Notes under the pieces: generated by a model
Databases searched by the model: none
Seen by the model: only the letters and a program-made list of their open reading frames with translations
What the model was told of the DNA's origin: nothing
Shown: positions 50,229-61,517 of the stretch, one piece after another
Position numbering within the stretch: position 1 is the stretch's first letter
How the letters are laid out: each line of letters opens with the position of its first letter
Assembly: GCF_040958095.1 (NCBI RefSeq)
Contig: NC_091237.1
Coordinates: forward strand, 14,383,364 to 14,447,363
Direction of reading: 5' to 3'
Length of the DNA stretch: 64,000 bases
DNA from: Procambarus clarkii
Lineage: Eukaryota > Arthropoda > Malacostraca > Decapoda > Cambaridae
Position numbers and translations under genes: made by a program

Positions 50229-50570
50229 TAATTATCAAAAGAATGCACTAAACCGGGAAGGCTGTGTAGCACCATCAAATGTGCGGAATCGGAGGGCTCT
50301 AAATATTACCAAGGATGCCGATACGAGAACTGAAACGCATAAGGCGAACGATATCAAAAGTATCCGAGCCGCCAAGAATTCTATCTAGGGACAGGTGACC
50401 GCGAGGGGCGGTCGGAAAGCAAGACATACGCTCGTCCTGGAAGTCAGGACATTCAAGAAGGACATACACGACAGTAAGAGGGACAATGCAACTAGGGCAA
50501 TAAGGAGCTGGGCGGTGCTCCATTAAGTGACCGAACTGTATGGTAAGCACAGCTCAATTCCAACGCAATG
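50229..50570 (-). mobile_element. jockey-like LINE 3' end with intact tail
   Basis: Minus strand: C-terminal segment APYCPSCIVPLTVVYVLLEC, then FPTAPRGHLSLDRILGGS, then the complete tail at 50,229-50,268. It is the undeleted form of the fragments in the B-C and C-D spacers. Confidence 0.65.
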
Positions 50571-51989
50571 GCAAAATGAAATCTATGAAAATAAATCTAA
50601 ATCTATGAAAATTCAAGTTATCAATGAAATCTGAAACATCGAAATGAAATTGTAACATTTAGTATAGCGTGTTTCTCTTGCGTGCAACAGATGGCGCCGT
50701 TTAAAAGTTTTTACCCATCACGCGTGGCATCTATATAGGTTTAAAACCCATGCGCATATTCGAATGGAACGTAGTGTCAGGTTTCAAGGCGATCGGTGAA
50801 GAGGTTTCTTATTTCCCCTCTTGAAAATTGAGACAGACAGAAAAGCTACATGTAAGAACAATCAGACTTGTGTGGTCCGAGGCGCCTGGTCCACGAGCCT
50901 GAGAAAACAAACCCCTATGCATCCGTTTGTCTAGATTTGGGCTCTGGAGCCACGGAATACCACCTACTGGGACAGGTCAAACACTGGCTGGGGCAGGAGT
51001 GAATAGTTTGCACATTTGCTCCTACTTTTGTAACCAGTCTGTGCCCTGTACAGTTTCACACCGGTGGAAAGACTCCTTGTCCAGGCTGGGACACCTAACA
51101 CCATCTTTGTGTTAACCCCTCACAGGCGACCCTTCCAATGTATTCCAAGCCGAAAGGGACCCACAAGTTTACCTTCACACGTACAACGCCAAGAGAAAAA
51201 AGGGGGGGGGGGGGAAAAGGTAGCACGAGTCAGTCTGAATTTAAGCTCTCTTACTCAGCAAGGTGAAGGCCTTTGTAATGGGCGAGCTGGGTTACTACCG
51301 TGTAGTTAGACCACTTCAAAGCAAAGACCAATCTCTCAGGGAATATAGAAAGATTAGTATCCTGTAGTGTGATAACCTGGTTTTAGACAGTCTAGCAGCT
51401 TCCCCAAGACAATCTAAAAGCGTGTCCATTTAAGAGCTCTAAATTGTCAACTCAAAGAAAACCATGAAGCAAACACCGGGCTTCTAGACCCTTGAGAAAC
51501 TGAGTAAAATGCTAAAAAAAAAATTATATATATATAATTAGCCATTAACAGGGATAAATTCTTTGTGGTACTAGTAAGAAAACAGGATAGATGTAGGAGT
51601 GAGGTTTTTTAGCATCTATCAAAATCTAGTTCAATTTTTTTTTCCGACCGTTCTCCCCAGTTTGCAGTGTAGCGTGTTGAAGGCGCAGAATTGGAGGCAT
51701 TACATATAGCTGTGAAGAGTAAAACATCTTTACAAGCAAGTATCAACTTACACATCCCCCTCTCACTTTTCAAAACACTGCATTCTTTGAAGAAATGGCA
51801 ATACAACCTTTGGGTATAAGGATTGCGAGAGCTTTCATACGCATTTTTATTACACCCTTTAAGTTAACTGCCAGGTGCAGTTAAAAGTATAGACACTGGC
51901 ATTACTGTAGACTAGTGAAATGTGCTTCCGTCATTTACAATAGCTATGTTAGTAGCAGCCAAAAATTAGGTTTCTATTAAAACCCCACA

Positions 51990-52024
<35 letters not shown>

Positions 52025-52079
52025 ACTAGTTATTTTAACAATTTAGCGCGGATGTCCAAATACTGACTAAGGGAAAGAT
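50571..52079. other. rest of the D-E spacer, no gene
   Basis: More diverged copy of 34,746-36,238. A runs are present, the longest at about 51,991-52,021. Confidence 0.55.
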
Positions 52080-52085
52080 TTTATT
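52080..52085 (-). terminator. poly(A) signal of gene E
   Basis: AATAAA on the minus strand about 80 bases past the stop codon. Confidence 0.6.
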
Positions 52086-52164
52086 TCCCAAAAACAAAAT
52101 ACTATAAATGGTGTAAGTAAGCTATGCAAACTGTCGTTTATAACCCTCATAGAAAGCTAAAGAC

Positions 52165-53893
52165 TTATTGAGGACGGTAGCCGTAGCCGCTGTTAACGTA
52201 CACTGTATCTGTCACTGTACGGTAGTTTGTGAGGATAGTTCTCTGGGTGTTAATATTCGTGTGTACCACCGTCGCTGTGTACGTCAACCTGCAATATAGA
52301 AAGCAATTTAGAAAAATTATTAGAAGCCATGATGATTCTGACCCATGGATTGGGTCCTCTCAGATACTGAGATTTTTACTTGTCCGAAAAAAGGCACATT
52401 AGAAGACTACAATTGTAAAAAAAAAGAAAAAAAAAAGATTTGCTTGTACTTACACCTGGGTGGCCGTGGTGGTGTAGGTGTACTGGCTGATGACGTAGGA
52501 CGTGTGGCCGAGGGTCACGTAGCTTAGTGACGTCTCTGTCACGATCCTGAAGTCAGACTTCACTTCCGTTAACGTTACGGACGTTGGCCGGACAAAGACA
52601 GACGTCTGGAGAGCGACCCGGTCATCAACGGGAGTGTGTAGCACCTGTGGTGTAGAAGAAAAGGTTAAAAGCAGGAAGAAGATGCGTGTGTTATTGCATT
52701 AATATGACACTGTTACTGTAAACTTACCGAGCGTGTTCCGACGGTGACAGTCTGCACGCTGAAGGACGTTAAGGTTACTGCCACGCTGTTGAAGGCTTGG
52801 TCAGTAACAGTGACGCAACGGTCGATGGTGACAACTTGGGTGACAGTGGGGTGGAAGACATCATCCACTCTCCTGACCTGAGGGACGCCAACAGGTCTGA
52901 CAACACTTCCAGAAGGTCCAGTGCTGCCCACTGCGACCCGCGGGACGGCCACCTGGTCCAACCTGCCACTGCTGAATATGGTAGCGGGACCACTACCGAC
53001 GACGGGACCTGGACCACCAAAGGGACCCTGGGCGACAACGGGACCCTGAGTGACGATGGGACCCGGACCACCGAAGGGACCCGGACCACCGAAGGGACCC
53101 TGAGAGACGATGGGACCCGGACCACCGAAGGGACCCTGAGAGACGATGGGACCCGGACCACCGAAGGGACCCTGAGAGACGATGGGACCCGGACCACCGA
53201 AGGGACCCTGAGAGACGATGGGACCCGGACCACCGAAGGGACCCTGAGAGACGATGGGACCCTGAGAGACGATGGGACCCGGACCACCGAAGGGACCCTG
53301 AGAGACGATGGGACCCGGACCACCGAAGGGACCCTGAGAGACGATGGGACCCGGACCACCGAAGGGACCCTGAGAGACGATGGGACCCGGACCACCGAAG
53401 GGACCCTGAGAGACGATGGGACCCGGACCACCAAAGGGACCCTGAGAGACGATGGGACCGGGAGCTACATCACTGCGAAAGTCTTGGGGAAAGTAACGTC
53501 CCTCAACAAGATTTCCTCTGTGCTGGCCTGCGTCAGGAACGAGGACGCTGCCAGGGCCCTGGAGAATGAAGGCGTCGTTAGCTGGGCTAGATTGAGCACT
53601 ACTCGGCAGGGTACCGATTGCTCCGCTGAACACAGGTAGTGGTCGATCAGTGTCCCTGGGAATATTGTGGCCAAGAGCGACGGATGTATCAGAGTCCTGA
53701 CGCAGAGCCGGAGCCTGCAGTGTTAAAAAAATTTAATAGACGAGCGCCAAGTGACTAGGTAGAAATAGTATATAAAGCTTTGCAGTATAGTAAACAAAGT
53801 TATACGAAAGTAGCACACCTGCCGAGGTAAATATTGGCAGGTCACTCCAGCCATGAGGAAGACCACCGTCAATAATTGTGTAGAATACAGCAT
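52165..53893 (-). CDS. gene E: secreted GP-repeat, Val/Thr-rich protein (unknown function)
   Basis: Four coding exons give 458 residues, the longest copy: 53,819-53,893, 52,728-53,714, 52,454-52,644 and 52,165-52,288. All introns are GT-AG with the family phases. The signal peptide is MLYSTQLLTVVFLMAGVTC, followed by QYLPRQ. The array has about eleven GGPGPIVSQGPF-type units, one joined as IVSQGPIVSQ, plus single IVTQ and VVAQ units at the C-terminal side. That VVAQ unit is the type found throughout genes C and D. The C-terminal half keeps GVPQVRRVDDVFHPTVT, the lone Cys, here in IDRCVTVTDQ, and VYVNSGYGYRPQ. It is the first gene of the tandem row in the direction of transcription. Function is unknown. 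Confidence 0.86.
52997..53463 (-). repeat. 36-bp coding repeat of gene E (about 14 units)
   Basis: GGPGPIVSQGPF array, largest in the family, with compound units. The GPIVTQ and GPVVAQ units sit at the end next to GSGPATIF. Confidence 0.92.
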
Positions 53894-54569
53894 CTGTAAT
53901 GTTTAGGCATTTTAGAATAAAGTCCTGGTTAGGACTTTGTTACAGATCCTATGGCGAAGTAAGAGTTAAAAATGTTAGTCTAACACCAGCAATAATTCAT
54001 TACCGTTATGTTAATTGGAAGACAGCGGCAGCCATTAAAAAAAAAAAAAAAAAATGTATACACAGTGTAAACGATACGAAGTTACAGTCTAATGTTTTGA
54101 GCCTCCGAAGTGAACCTCCAGTGAGGAGTTCTAAAGTAGGGGAAAGCAACCAGAGTGAAAATAAAAAAAAAAATTAGTATTGCAAAAACCGAACTAAAAG
54201 CCATTCCAAGTTTAATACGAGTCAATATTTAGCTTACGCTTTACACTTTAAAAATTTATTCCGATTTAAGACTTATAAAATTTTCTTTTGTCTCCATATT
54301 TTATACAAGTTAATAGAAGGGTTGCTAAAGCAAGCGTAGGGACGAGTTTAAGCTACTCCATATAGTCTTAATACTGTTAATTTTGTATTAGAAACAAAGA
54401 GAAGCCGTTATAAACGTTCAAATTCAAATACTATAATAAGTCCCAGAGTAAAAGTACACTTTACCCCATTAATGCCTTTTTACGTTTTAGAAGAGGTTAA
54501 AATAAAAACTCACCTAATATCAACATACCAAGGACTTAACACAAACAACCAAAATTACCCCCCCCCCCC

Positions 54570-54614
<45 letters not shown>

Positions 54615-54624
54615 AACATAATAC
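53894..54624 (-). other. intron 1 of gene E
   Basis: Related to the C and D introns over its right half. A C run joined to a 43-base A run lies at 54,559-54,612, close to the leader donor. Confidence 0.6.
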
Positions 54625-55091
54625 CTTGAGCCAGAGGATGTTACTGGAGTGAAGGCGAGGAGGAGAGTGAGGAGCTGGGCCCCACCTGCTCGCCTCAACA
54701 CCTCCCTCACACCCTCCTCATGGTCGCTGCCTCTCATAATACACCCCTTCTTTACCCCAGTATTTACACACTCACTCGTAATCCTCTAACACTCTTTGTT
54801 TCCCTAAAGTTAACATCGTATTAGTAGTTAGTATATTTATTGTGGCACAACAGAAACTAACTGCCGGTGAGAACGAGGCAAAGTGACCATTATGGACCCG
54901 TAAGTGACACTCAGTGGCTTAGCACAGTCTTCCCACACACGCCCCAACACCCAGTGGGACAGGTGGTCCTTGGGTCGTCTAGAGTTTCCCTCAGCCTCAA
55001 GTTCTTATTCTTTCAGTAAATAATCTTAAGTGTATCTGCACGGAGCCGCTTGGAAGAACTCGGGATGGGAGAATATTCTTCTATATGTCAC
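54625..55091 (-). promoter_or_regulatory. promoter and leader exon block of gene E
   Basis: Highly similar to the blocks of B, C and D, but the TATA-like box is changed (gtgacatatagaag in place of gtgacatataaagg) at 55,078-55,091. Similarity to the other copies ends exactly there. The leader ATG is at 54,735-54,737. Confidence 0.6.
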
Positions 55092-55097
55092 TTACAG

Positions 55098-55218
55098 CGA
55101 AATCAAATACCTACAACGTCTTAACTACACAACCACTACTGAATACTTCGTCACCAACGGTGGGACTCTCCTCAGCCTCGCCTCAGTTGTAACAACTGAG
55201 TACATTAGGGAAGAGTAG
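55098..55218 (+). other. candidate Thr/Val-rich terminal exon on the plus strand
   Basis: An acceptor-like 'cacttacag' is followed by an open frame reading EIKYLQRLNYTTTTEYFV, then LLSLASVVTTEYIREE and a stop. The Thr/Val/Tyr pattern recalls exons 4 and 5 of the family but cannot be aligned with them. No partner exon is identified, so it may be chance or a remnant of a distant relative. Confidence 0.3.
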
Positions 55219-55345
55219 TACAGAGTACATATATAACCATCAGTATAGAGTACGTACGACACTTAATATAGAGTGCATCTAACCCTAAGTACAAAGTACA
55301 GATAACCCTAAGTACAGAGTACAGATAACCCTAAGCACTGAGTAC
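55219..55345. repeat. short minisatellite 'taaccctaagtacagagtac'
   Basis: Four to five imperfect units of about 22 bases, 55,219-55,345. Confidence 0.75.
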
Positions 55346-55860
55346 AAATGCCCAGCACGAACATCAAACATCGTTTTCTGGAGACGGAATATTTTGTTAT
55401 ATTAACAAAATGACACTCTGGGAAAAATTAGCACAAGAACCACATTTATCCCTTTGGATGATACAGAGGAATAACAAAGGAAGAACTTAAGGAACAGAAT
55501 AAGAACACAGAAGTGTTAAGTTTGCAAATACAAACAATGCTCTCTTGTGTCATGTTAGGGACTCTAATCATCGTATTGATTGGTCTTCTAAAATAATCTT
55601 TCCTGCCTCTACACAGACGCCGTCTTGTTGAGTTGGCTGTGATACACAACCTACCCAACATGCTCCTGAGTCCTGGCTTTGTTGCTGTTGACTCTTCCCT
55701 TTCACAGTACACACTAAAATGCTTTGACCTTCCTGACACCCGTGACCTGACTCAAGTCTACCCATTCCTCTTTCTTATCCTCCTCTTATTCTTACTTATT
55801 CCATTCTTTCGTCATCCAATTATTACACTCATTCCATTCCTACCTTTCATCCTATTCAAG
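55346..55860. other. unassigned DNA
   Basis: No splice-supported exon is seen. The frames at 55,568-55,765 and 55,633-55,890 lack any recognised motif. Confidence 0.4.
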
Positions 55861-56040
55861 CCTTTTTGCCTTACTCTTACCTTCTTCTAGGAATTACCTT
55901 CTTCTCTTACCTGCTCTCACCTTACACCTTACCTTCTACTAGTTATTACCTTCTTCTTTTCCCAGCTCCTCACCCTAATACTTACCTTCTTCTAGAATTA
56001 TCTTCTTCTCTTACCTGCGCCTCACCTCACTATCCTTATT
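55861..56040. repeat. pyrimidine-rich imperfect repeat ('ccttcttcta', 'ctcttacctg')
   Basis: Units of about 50 bases built on 'accttcttctag' and 'cttacctg' repeat four times. Confidence 0.6.
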
Positions 56041-56330
56041 TATTGGCCCGTTCCTTCCTATATCCCAAGGAAGCCTTCAAGGCGTGCCACCTCTTGGGTG
56101 GCTTAATCTTCATCTGCTTCTATCCCTTACGGGCTCACTATAGCCCGTGCTACATGGACATTTAGTTTTCAGTAGCTAACTCTACAACAACATCCTCTCT
56201 CCCTCACACACGACTTGATCATGGGCCAGGACGGACCGGAACGTCGTCGTCTCTTCATCTGATGAGTGGTTTGGTCATCATATCTTCAGCCACGTTAGAC
56301 TCATCGTCTGCTATGATTCAGAAAAAAGTT
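56041..56330 (+). repeat. SINE-like composite repeat
   Basis: It carries the 'ctatagcccgtgcta' box at 56,139-56,153 and then 'gccaggacggaccggaacgt' with 'cgtcgtctcttca', a block I know as a common decapod repeat. The family assignment is not certain. Confidence 0.5.
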
Positions 56331-56460
56331 CTCACTCTAGTTTACCATCATCAGCATTCCTCAATATTGCTAGTGTATGTGCCATGTTAATTGCCCGAAA
56401 TGGGTGCTCCAAATCCGGATGGGCAGGAGATGGGGACTTTAAGTCGCTGACGACCTGTCG

Positions 56461-56546
<86 letters not shown>
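56461..56546. repeat. (GA)n microsatellite
   Basis: About 43 GA units with one interruption. Confidence 0.97.
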
Positions 56547-56549
<3 letters not shown>

Positions 56550-56613
56550 GAACGAACATTTAACTATTTTCTCACTTTATCCTGCGAGGTGAGTTGAGGA
56601 GGTTGCTATAACA

Positions 56614-56616
<3 letters not shown>

Positions 56617-56660
<44 letters not shown>
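56617..56660. repeat. (AC)n microsatellite
   Basis: About 22 perfect units. Confidence 0.97.
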
Positions 56661-56662
<2 letters not shown>

Positions 56663-56849
56663 CTGTGTATTATCAGAATCTTCAAGTGTAATCTTGTAAG
56701 ATTATTACGTTCTTTAAAACTCAGAACGAAATGATTTCCCCCAGAGCGCGCCAAGTCATGTTTTGGTTCACCAGTGTCATGAACACCCGCAAGTGCGTGA
56801 TCTGAGTTCTGAGTGACTAAAGAACTCAAGTTTTGTCTTCTGGGTGGCA

Positions 56850-56975
56850 GCGTGTGGCAGAAAGATTGGGTGACAACGTCTGGCAGGAAGATTGGGTGAC
56901 AACGTCTGGCAGGAAGATTGGGTGACAACGTCTAGCAGGAAGAAGATTGGGTGACAACGCAGGGCAAGATTGGGT
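56850..56975. repeat. 27-bp minisatellite 'gcaggaagattgggtgacaa'
   Basis: Five units of about 26-30 bases, differing by small indels such as an extra 'aga'. Confidence 0.9.
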
Positions 56976-57182
56976 GTAGCCGGTGGCAAGTAGTGGGTAG
57001 CAGGAGTGATTAAATACCAGGCCAATGGGAATATCTTTCAAGGATTTCTTTGGAGTGAATATAGTTTAATTCGTCCTCCATTCAGCTGCCACCTTCTACT
57101 AGGTTACCATTCTACACGTGGCTATTGTACTCCCTCTGGCTTCCATTTCTTGCCTGCTGCCCTTCTCTTGCCTGCCATCCTC

Positions 57183-57505
57183 CGTACTGACATCACACGA
57201 CCACGTGCTTTTGTTTACATGCACAATATAAACAACTCAACACTGACGTCACACGACCACGTGTTTTTGTTTACATGCAGAATATAAACAACTCAACACT
57301 GACGTCACTCGACCACGTGGTTTTATTTATATACACAATATATACAATTCAACACTGACGTCACACGACCACGTGTTTTTTGTTTACATGCGCAGTATAG
57401 ACCACTCAACACTGACGTCACACGACCACGTGATTTTATTTACATACACAATAAATACAATTCAACACTGACGTCACACGACCACGTGTTTTTTGTTTAC
57501 ATGCA
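57183..57505. repeat. satellite with CRE-like and E-box-like palindromes (6 units)
   Basis: Six units of about 59 bases. Five carry perfect TGACGTCA, the first has TGACATCA, and all six carry CACGTG about eight bases later. Most units also carry TGTTTAC, a forkhead-type site. The AT-rich remainder varies more than the palindromes. Confidence 0.9.
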
Positions 57506-57589
57506 GGGCTGGGAGACAAGGGTTTCGTCATTAACCTCAGTTTTGAATTGTATGGAATGTCGGTGGTTCCAGCGTTCATGATGCTAATT

Positions 57590-57800
57590 ATATCACCTAC
57601 TATCACCCAACACATGTTATTACTCAACACATGGTGTCACCCAGTACCTATTATCACCCCAACACATGTTATCATTCAACACCTGTTATCACCAAAAAAC
57701 TTGTTATAACCAAACACCTGTTTTTCCAACATGTGCACAGTTCTGGCCATAACACCTGTTAACACAGTTATACACATGTGCTGAGTACAACACTGTACAT
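57590..57800. repeat. minisatellite 'tatcacccaacacatgt'
   Basis: About nine imperfect units of 19-23 bases alternating ACACATG and ACACCTG cores. Confidence 0.75.
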
Positions 57801-58084
57801 ATATGTCAGTACAGATGTTCAGAACAACACAGCACACGTGTGTGTGATGACAGGTGTTGAGTGTAACACATCTGTTGACAGTGTGTTGAGCTTGATCAAG
57901 ACAGGGTACTGCACATAAATTATCACATTAATAATATGCCAATCAGCAGCTCAGTAACACTGACCAACCGCTAAATATGGAACAGGCTTGCTAATTTATG
58001 AAACCAAAAATAGTACCGAGCAAATTAAGGGATGAATTGTTTCAAGCGTAGGTTAGACATCTATATATATGAATAAGTTTGGGA
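57801..58084. other. unassigned DNA
   Basis: More scattered ACA(C/G)(A/C)TG motifs lie at 57,830-57,890. Nothing else is seen. Confidence 0.4.
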
Positions 58085-58205
58085 AGATATAAACACGAGC
58101 TGCCTCGTGTGGATCAATAGGAGCTGCCTCGTACGGGTCAATAGGAGCTGCCTCGTGTGGGTCAATAGGAGGTGCCTCGTACGGGTCAATAGGAGCTGCC
58201 AGGCA
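58085..58205. repeat. 24-bp minisatellite 'gagctgcctcgtgtgg'
   Basis: Five units containing 'tcaataggagctgcctcgt' with alternating gtgtggg and gtacggg endings. Confidence 0.9.
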
Positions 58206-58829
58206 TAGGGCAATTATTCTCTTGTAGTGTCATTTATATTCTTATGTTCTTAAACAGTCGATATTATGGAAACTAACGGGGGTAAAAACAGAAGAAATTC
58301 TAAACCAACAAAATTTATATTGAACTTGGATATTGTACCTGCCTGCATTCAGACCCCTAAATCAGCCCCCAGCAAAAGGGCTTTAGGGCTTAAGCCCTAA
58401 ACCGGTCCAGAGCCCAAGCCCTGAGCGGCTTAGTTAACAATAACACAGCCTTCAAGCTGGACATGATAGTCGAGAGAGTACAGCATTAGGAGTGAGCTTT
58501 TAAAAGGCATTTGGAAAGGGAAGCTCTCAGTATTTTTTTTTTTCGCGAATGTAAAATTTTTACTCTAGAATGTGAGAAAGCCGTGAGTAGGTTTTTGAAA
58601 TGCATTTGTTTAGGGGGGAACACAATATTATTTTTAGTACAGATTCAACAAATGGTAAATGTTTTTATATGGCGGGTAAACGTTTATTATTGTTACTGTA
58701 TAAACGTTTTCGGCGTCTCGCTGTATTTTATGCCATGAGCTTCACTTCCGCCTTTGTTGACATTATCTGTTAGCTGAACGAATGTTTTAATTTATTTTCC
58801 CTTCAAATTGGGCTCATTGGCTAAAGGGG

Positions 58830-58831
<2 letters not shown>
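58206..58831. other. unassigned DNA
   Basis: 'gggcttagggcttaagcc' type short inverted words lie at 58,375-58,440. No gene is seen. Confidence 0.4.
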
Positions 58832-58922
<91 letters not shown>

Positions 58923-58935
58923 TGTGTGTGTGTAT
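58832..58935. repeat. (GT)n microsatellite
   Basis: About 50 units with one 'gaat' interruption near 58,918. Confidence 0.97.
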
Positions 58936-59040
58936 TTACTATTTGTGTCTGCAGAATCGAGCTATTAGCTCTAGGACCCCGCCTTCCTAACCAATCTATT
59001 TCTCCTCTATTATATCTACTACATACATTTATCTATAACA

Positions 59041-59226
59041 CACACACTCACACATCCCCAGGAAGCAGTCCGTAGCAGCTGTCTAACTCCCAGGTACCTA
59101 TTTACTGCTAAATAGGGGCATCAGGGTGAAAGAAACTCTGCCTATTTCTTTCCGCCTCCGCCGGGAATCGAACCCGGGCCATTAGAACAACGATCCCCAA
59201 GCGCTGTCCACTCAGCCGCGAGGCCC
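59041..59226 (-). repeat. tRNA-derived SINE
   Basis: The minus strand reads 'ggcctcgcggctgagtgg' (box A), then 'gggttcgattcccggc' (box B), then 'cctatttagcagtaaat' and 'gctgcttcctgggga'. This resembles a SINE I know from decapod genomes. Its tRNA-like head is not a functional tRNA. Confidence 0.85.
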
Positions 59227-59392
59227 CCTGTGTGTGTGTGTATGTGTTTGTGTGGGCGTGTGTGTTCCTATATTTCTACTATCCAATCTGTAAGGAGGAT
59301 CGAACTTTAGCTCTTGGATCCAGCCTTTTCAATTGCCGGTTATCTATTACAACGATTCCAGACCTATTTTTATATCATATGTACTTTTGAAT

Positions 59393-59487
<95 letters not shown>
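59393..59487. repeat. C run and (CT)n microsatellite
   Basis: A run of C followed by about 42 CT units. Confidence 0.97.
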
Positions 59488-59489
<2 letters not shown>

Positions 59490-59581
59490 ATAACCGCATA
59501 ATAAAGTAAAAAAAATATTAATTAGCAAAGGTGAACAAATGATTCCTGGAACTTGTGGGAATACAGCACGTAGTCCCTTGT

Positions 59582-59582
<1 letters not shown>

Positions 59583-59660
<78 letters not shown>
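59583..59660. repeat. (AC)n microsatellite
   Basis: About 38 perfect units. Confidence 0.97.
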
Positions 59661-59954
59661 ATTCTTTCGGCGGGATTCAATATCTTACTGTAATTTTAAG
59701 CTATGCATTCCAAGTCCGATGCCTCATTCACTGTGTCTAGAACTGTATAAAGAGCCCAGTACTGGGATGAACCATTTGCTCTAAATACATTATTAACTCT
59801 AACAGCCGTCATCATTTACAGATTGATTTAACATCACTATTTATTATCTATTTTCAACTTTTTCATACACTATCCATTTCGAAATTTAGCATTTATTTCA
59901 GTCTGGTTCACATCTGGGTATTATTAACTTTTTAATTCTATGTAATTTATATTG
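59661..59954. other. unassigned DNA
   Basis: No feature can be supported. Confidence 0.4.
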
Positions 59955-60150
59955 CTGACCTCCGGACGTATCGTACCAAAGTTAAGCTTAACTGTAATTT
60001 GTGCAGGTCGGCGTTCAATCCCCGACCGTCCAAGTGGTTGGGCACCATTCCTTCCTCCCGTCCCATCCCAAATCCTTATCCTGACCCCTTCCCAGTGCTA
60101 TATAGTCGTAATGGCTAGGCGCTTTCCCCTGATAATTCATTCCTTCCTTC
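59955..60150 (+). repeat. tRNA-derived SINE
   Basis: Box-B-like 'gcgttcaatccccgaccg' at 60,010-60,027 is followed by 'gtggttgggcaccattcctt' and the tail 'gctttcccctgataatt'. Same family as 4,530-4,790. Confidence 0.75.
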
Positions 60151-60202
60151 ATCGCAGTCCTTGTTAATTGTGACTCTATATTGTGATAACTATTTCTCAT
60201 TT

Positions 60203-60410
60203 ACGGGATCACCATAGCCCGTGCTGCTTGGAACTTTTTGTTCCGAGTTGCTGAACCTATAACAACATTACCCAGCGTCCCTCGCGGCTTCAAACGAGGG
60301 AACTAAGTTAATGGTGAACCTATACAACGTGCTCACCATAGCCCGTGCTACTTGCAACTTCTTGTTCTGGGTAGCGAATCTTTAACAACAACAACAACAT
60401 GGTGAACCTA
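60203..60410 (+). repeat. two SINE-like 3' ends in tandem
   Basis: 'ccatagcccgtgctgcttgg' at 60,211 and 'ccatagcccgtgctacttgc' at 60,339. The second ends in (AAC)n at 60,384-60,400. Confidence 0.7.
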
Positions 60411-60775
60411 AGATAGTTTTCTCAGGCGTGAAGAATGTGGTTAACTAGGTAAACATTCTTTATAGTATAAATTACCCATTCTGCCTCCTGGTTACCTAGA
60501 TGCAAGCAACAGTTTGATTATTAAAAGTGACAATAATTCCTGTCTAATAATTATTAATTCGCTTGTTTAACGTATAATATGACATTACAGTATGCTCCTG
60601 GCTTAGCTTGAACAGTCTGTACACAAGTCACTTTTAACTCTGTGAATTCAATGAATGTTAACATGTATTAAGTCGTACAGCAATTATTTCCTATTTTGGA
60701 ATCATGGTTATCTTTATATCTTCAATTATCAGCCTCTTTCCCTGGCTTGTGGTCAATACCACGTAGGGAGCATTA
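60411..60775. other. unassigned AT-rich DNA
   Basis: No feature can be supported. Confidence 0.4.
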
Positions 60776-60860
60776 TACCCAGACATCTATGATGATGGTC
60801 ATTATACACAAATATGTATGATGATGGTCATTATACCCAGAGATGTATGATGATGGCCTT
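60776..60860. repeat. 33-bp minisatellite 'tatgatgatggtcattatac'
   Basis: Three units. Confidence 0.85.
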
Positions 60861-61099
60861 AACCTCTGGAGAGATTAAGGCTACTACAATAGACACATAA
60901 ATCACAATAGCGTGATATATCAACTACAATGACTAACTGACCAACCAGCAAGTATACTTTTGTCCTGAACATAGTCCAGGACTACACCTGGAGCATACCT
61001 GGGCAGGGTTTCTGGAGTTGTTCGTCTTCCTCAAGCCCGGAGGAGGTTTATTAACATAAACTCTCAGTGTACATAACCAAGAAATTAGGGTAAACCTCT

Positions 61100-61305
61100 C
61101 TTGACCCCTTGTGAAAAGTTCTTGACCCCTTGTCAAGAATTCTTGACCCCTTGTGAAGAATTCTTGACCCCTTGCCAAGAATTCTTGAGTCCTTGGTAAG
61201 AATTCTTGACCCCTTGTCAAGAACTCTTGACCCCTTGGTAAGAATTCTTGAGTCCTTGGTAAGAATTCTTGAGTCCTTGGTAAGAATTCTTGAGTCCTTG
61301 GTAAG
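61100..61305. repeat. 20-bp minisatellite 'aattcttgaccccttgt'
   Basis: About ten units alternating 'gaccccttgtgaagaattctt' and 'gagtccttggtaagaattctt' types. Confidence 0.92.
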
Positions 61306-61517
61306 AATTTAAACCTCTGCTAATAGGTGTCATTTTTCTCCGGGTGTATTTTTTCAAAGTTTCTTGCAGAGCAATGAGTTCAGAATTTTCTGGGGTCACA
61401 TGTACCTCTAAATCGCCTTGTCTGAGCAACATGCTCGAGGTATATAGGTAACAGACCTTGCAGTGAGGTTCGGGTGATGTTGCAACACGTCTAATGAGAT
61501 TCAATTCATCAACTTAC

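Noticed and set aside
52797-53639. 280-residue plus-strand frame across gene E exon 3 (also 13,422-14,033, 36,968-37,714 and 43,596-44,240)
   Set aside because: These are antisense shadows. A 36-bp repeat keeps all frames open on both strands. The minus-strand frame alone has the signal peptide, consistent splice sites and conserved ends.
58808-58990. Frames through the GT, CA, GA and CT microsatellites (also 59,370-59,740 and 56,332-56,559)
   Set aside because: They are dipeptide repeats produced by microsatellites, with no other support.
59150-59226. tRNA gene on the minus strand
   Set aside because: It has box A and box B words but is the head of a SINE with a long tail (to 59,041), and its arms do not pair cleanly.
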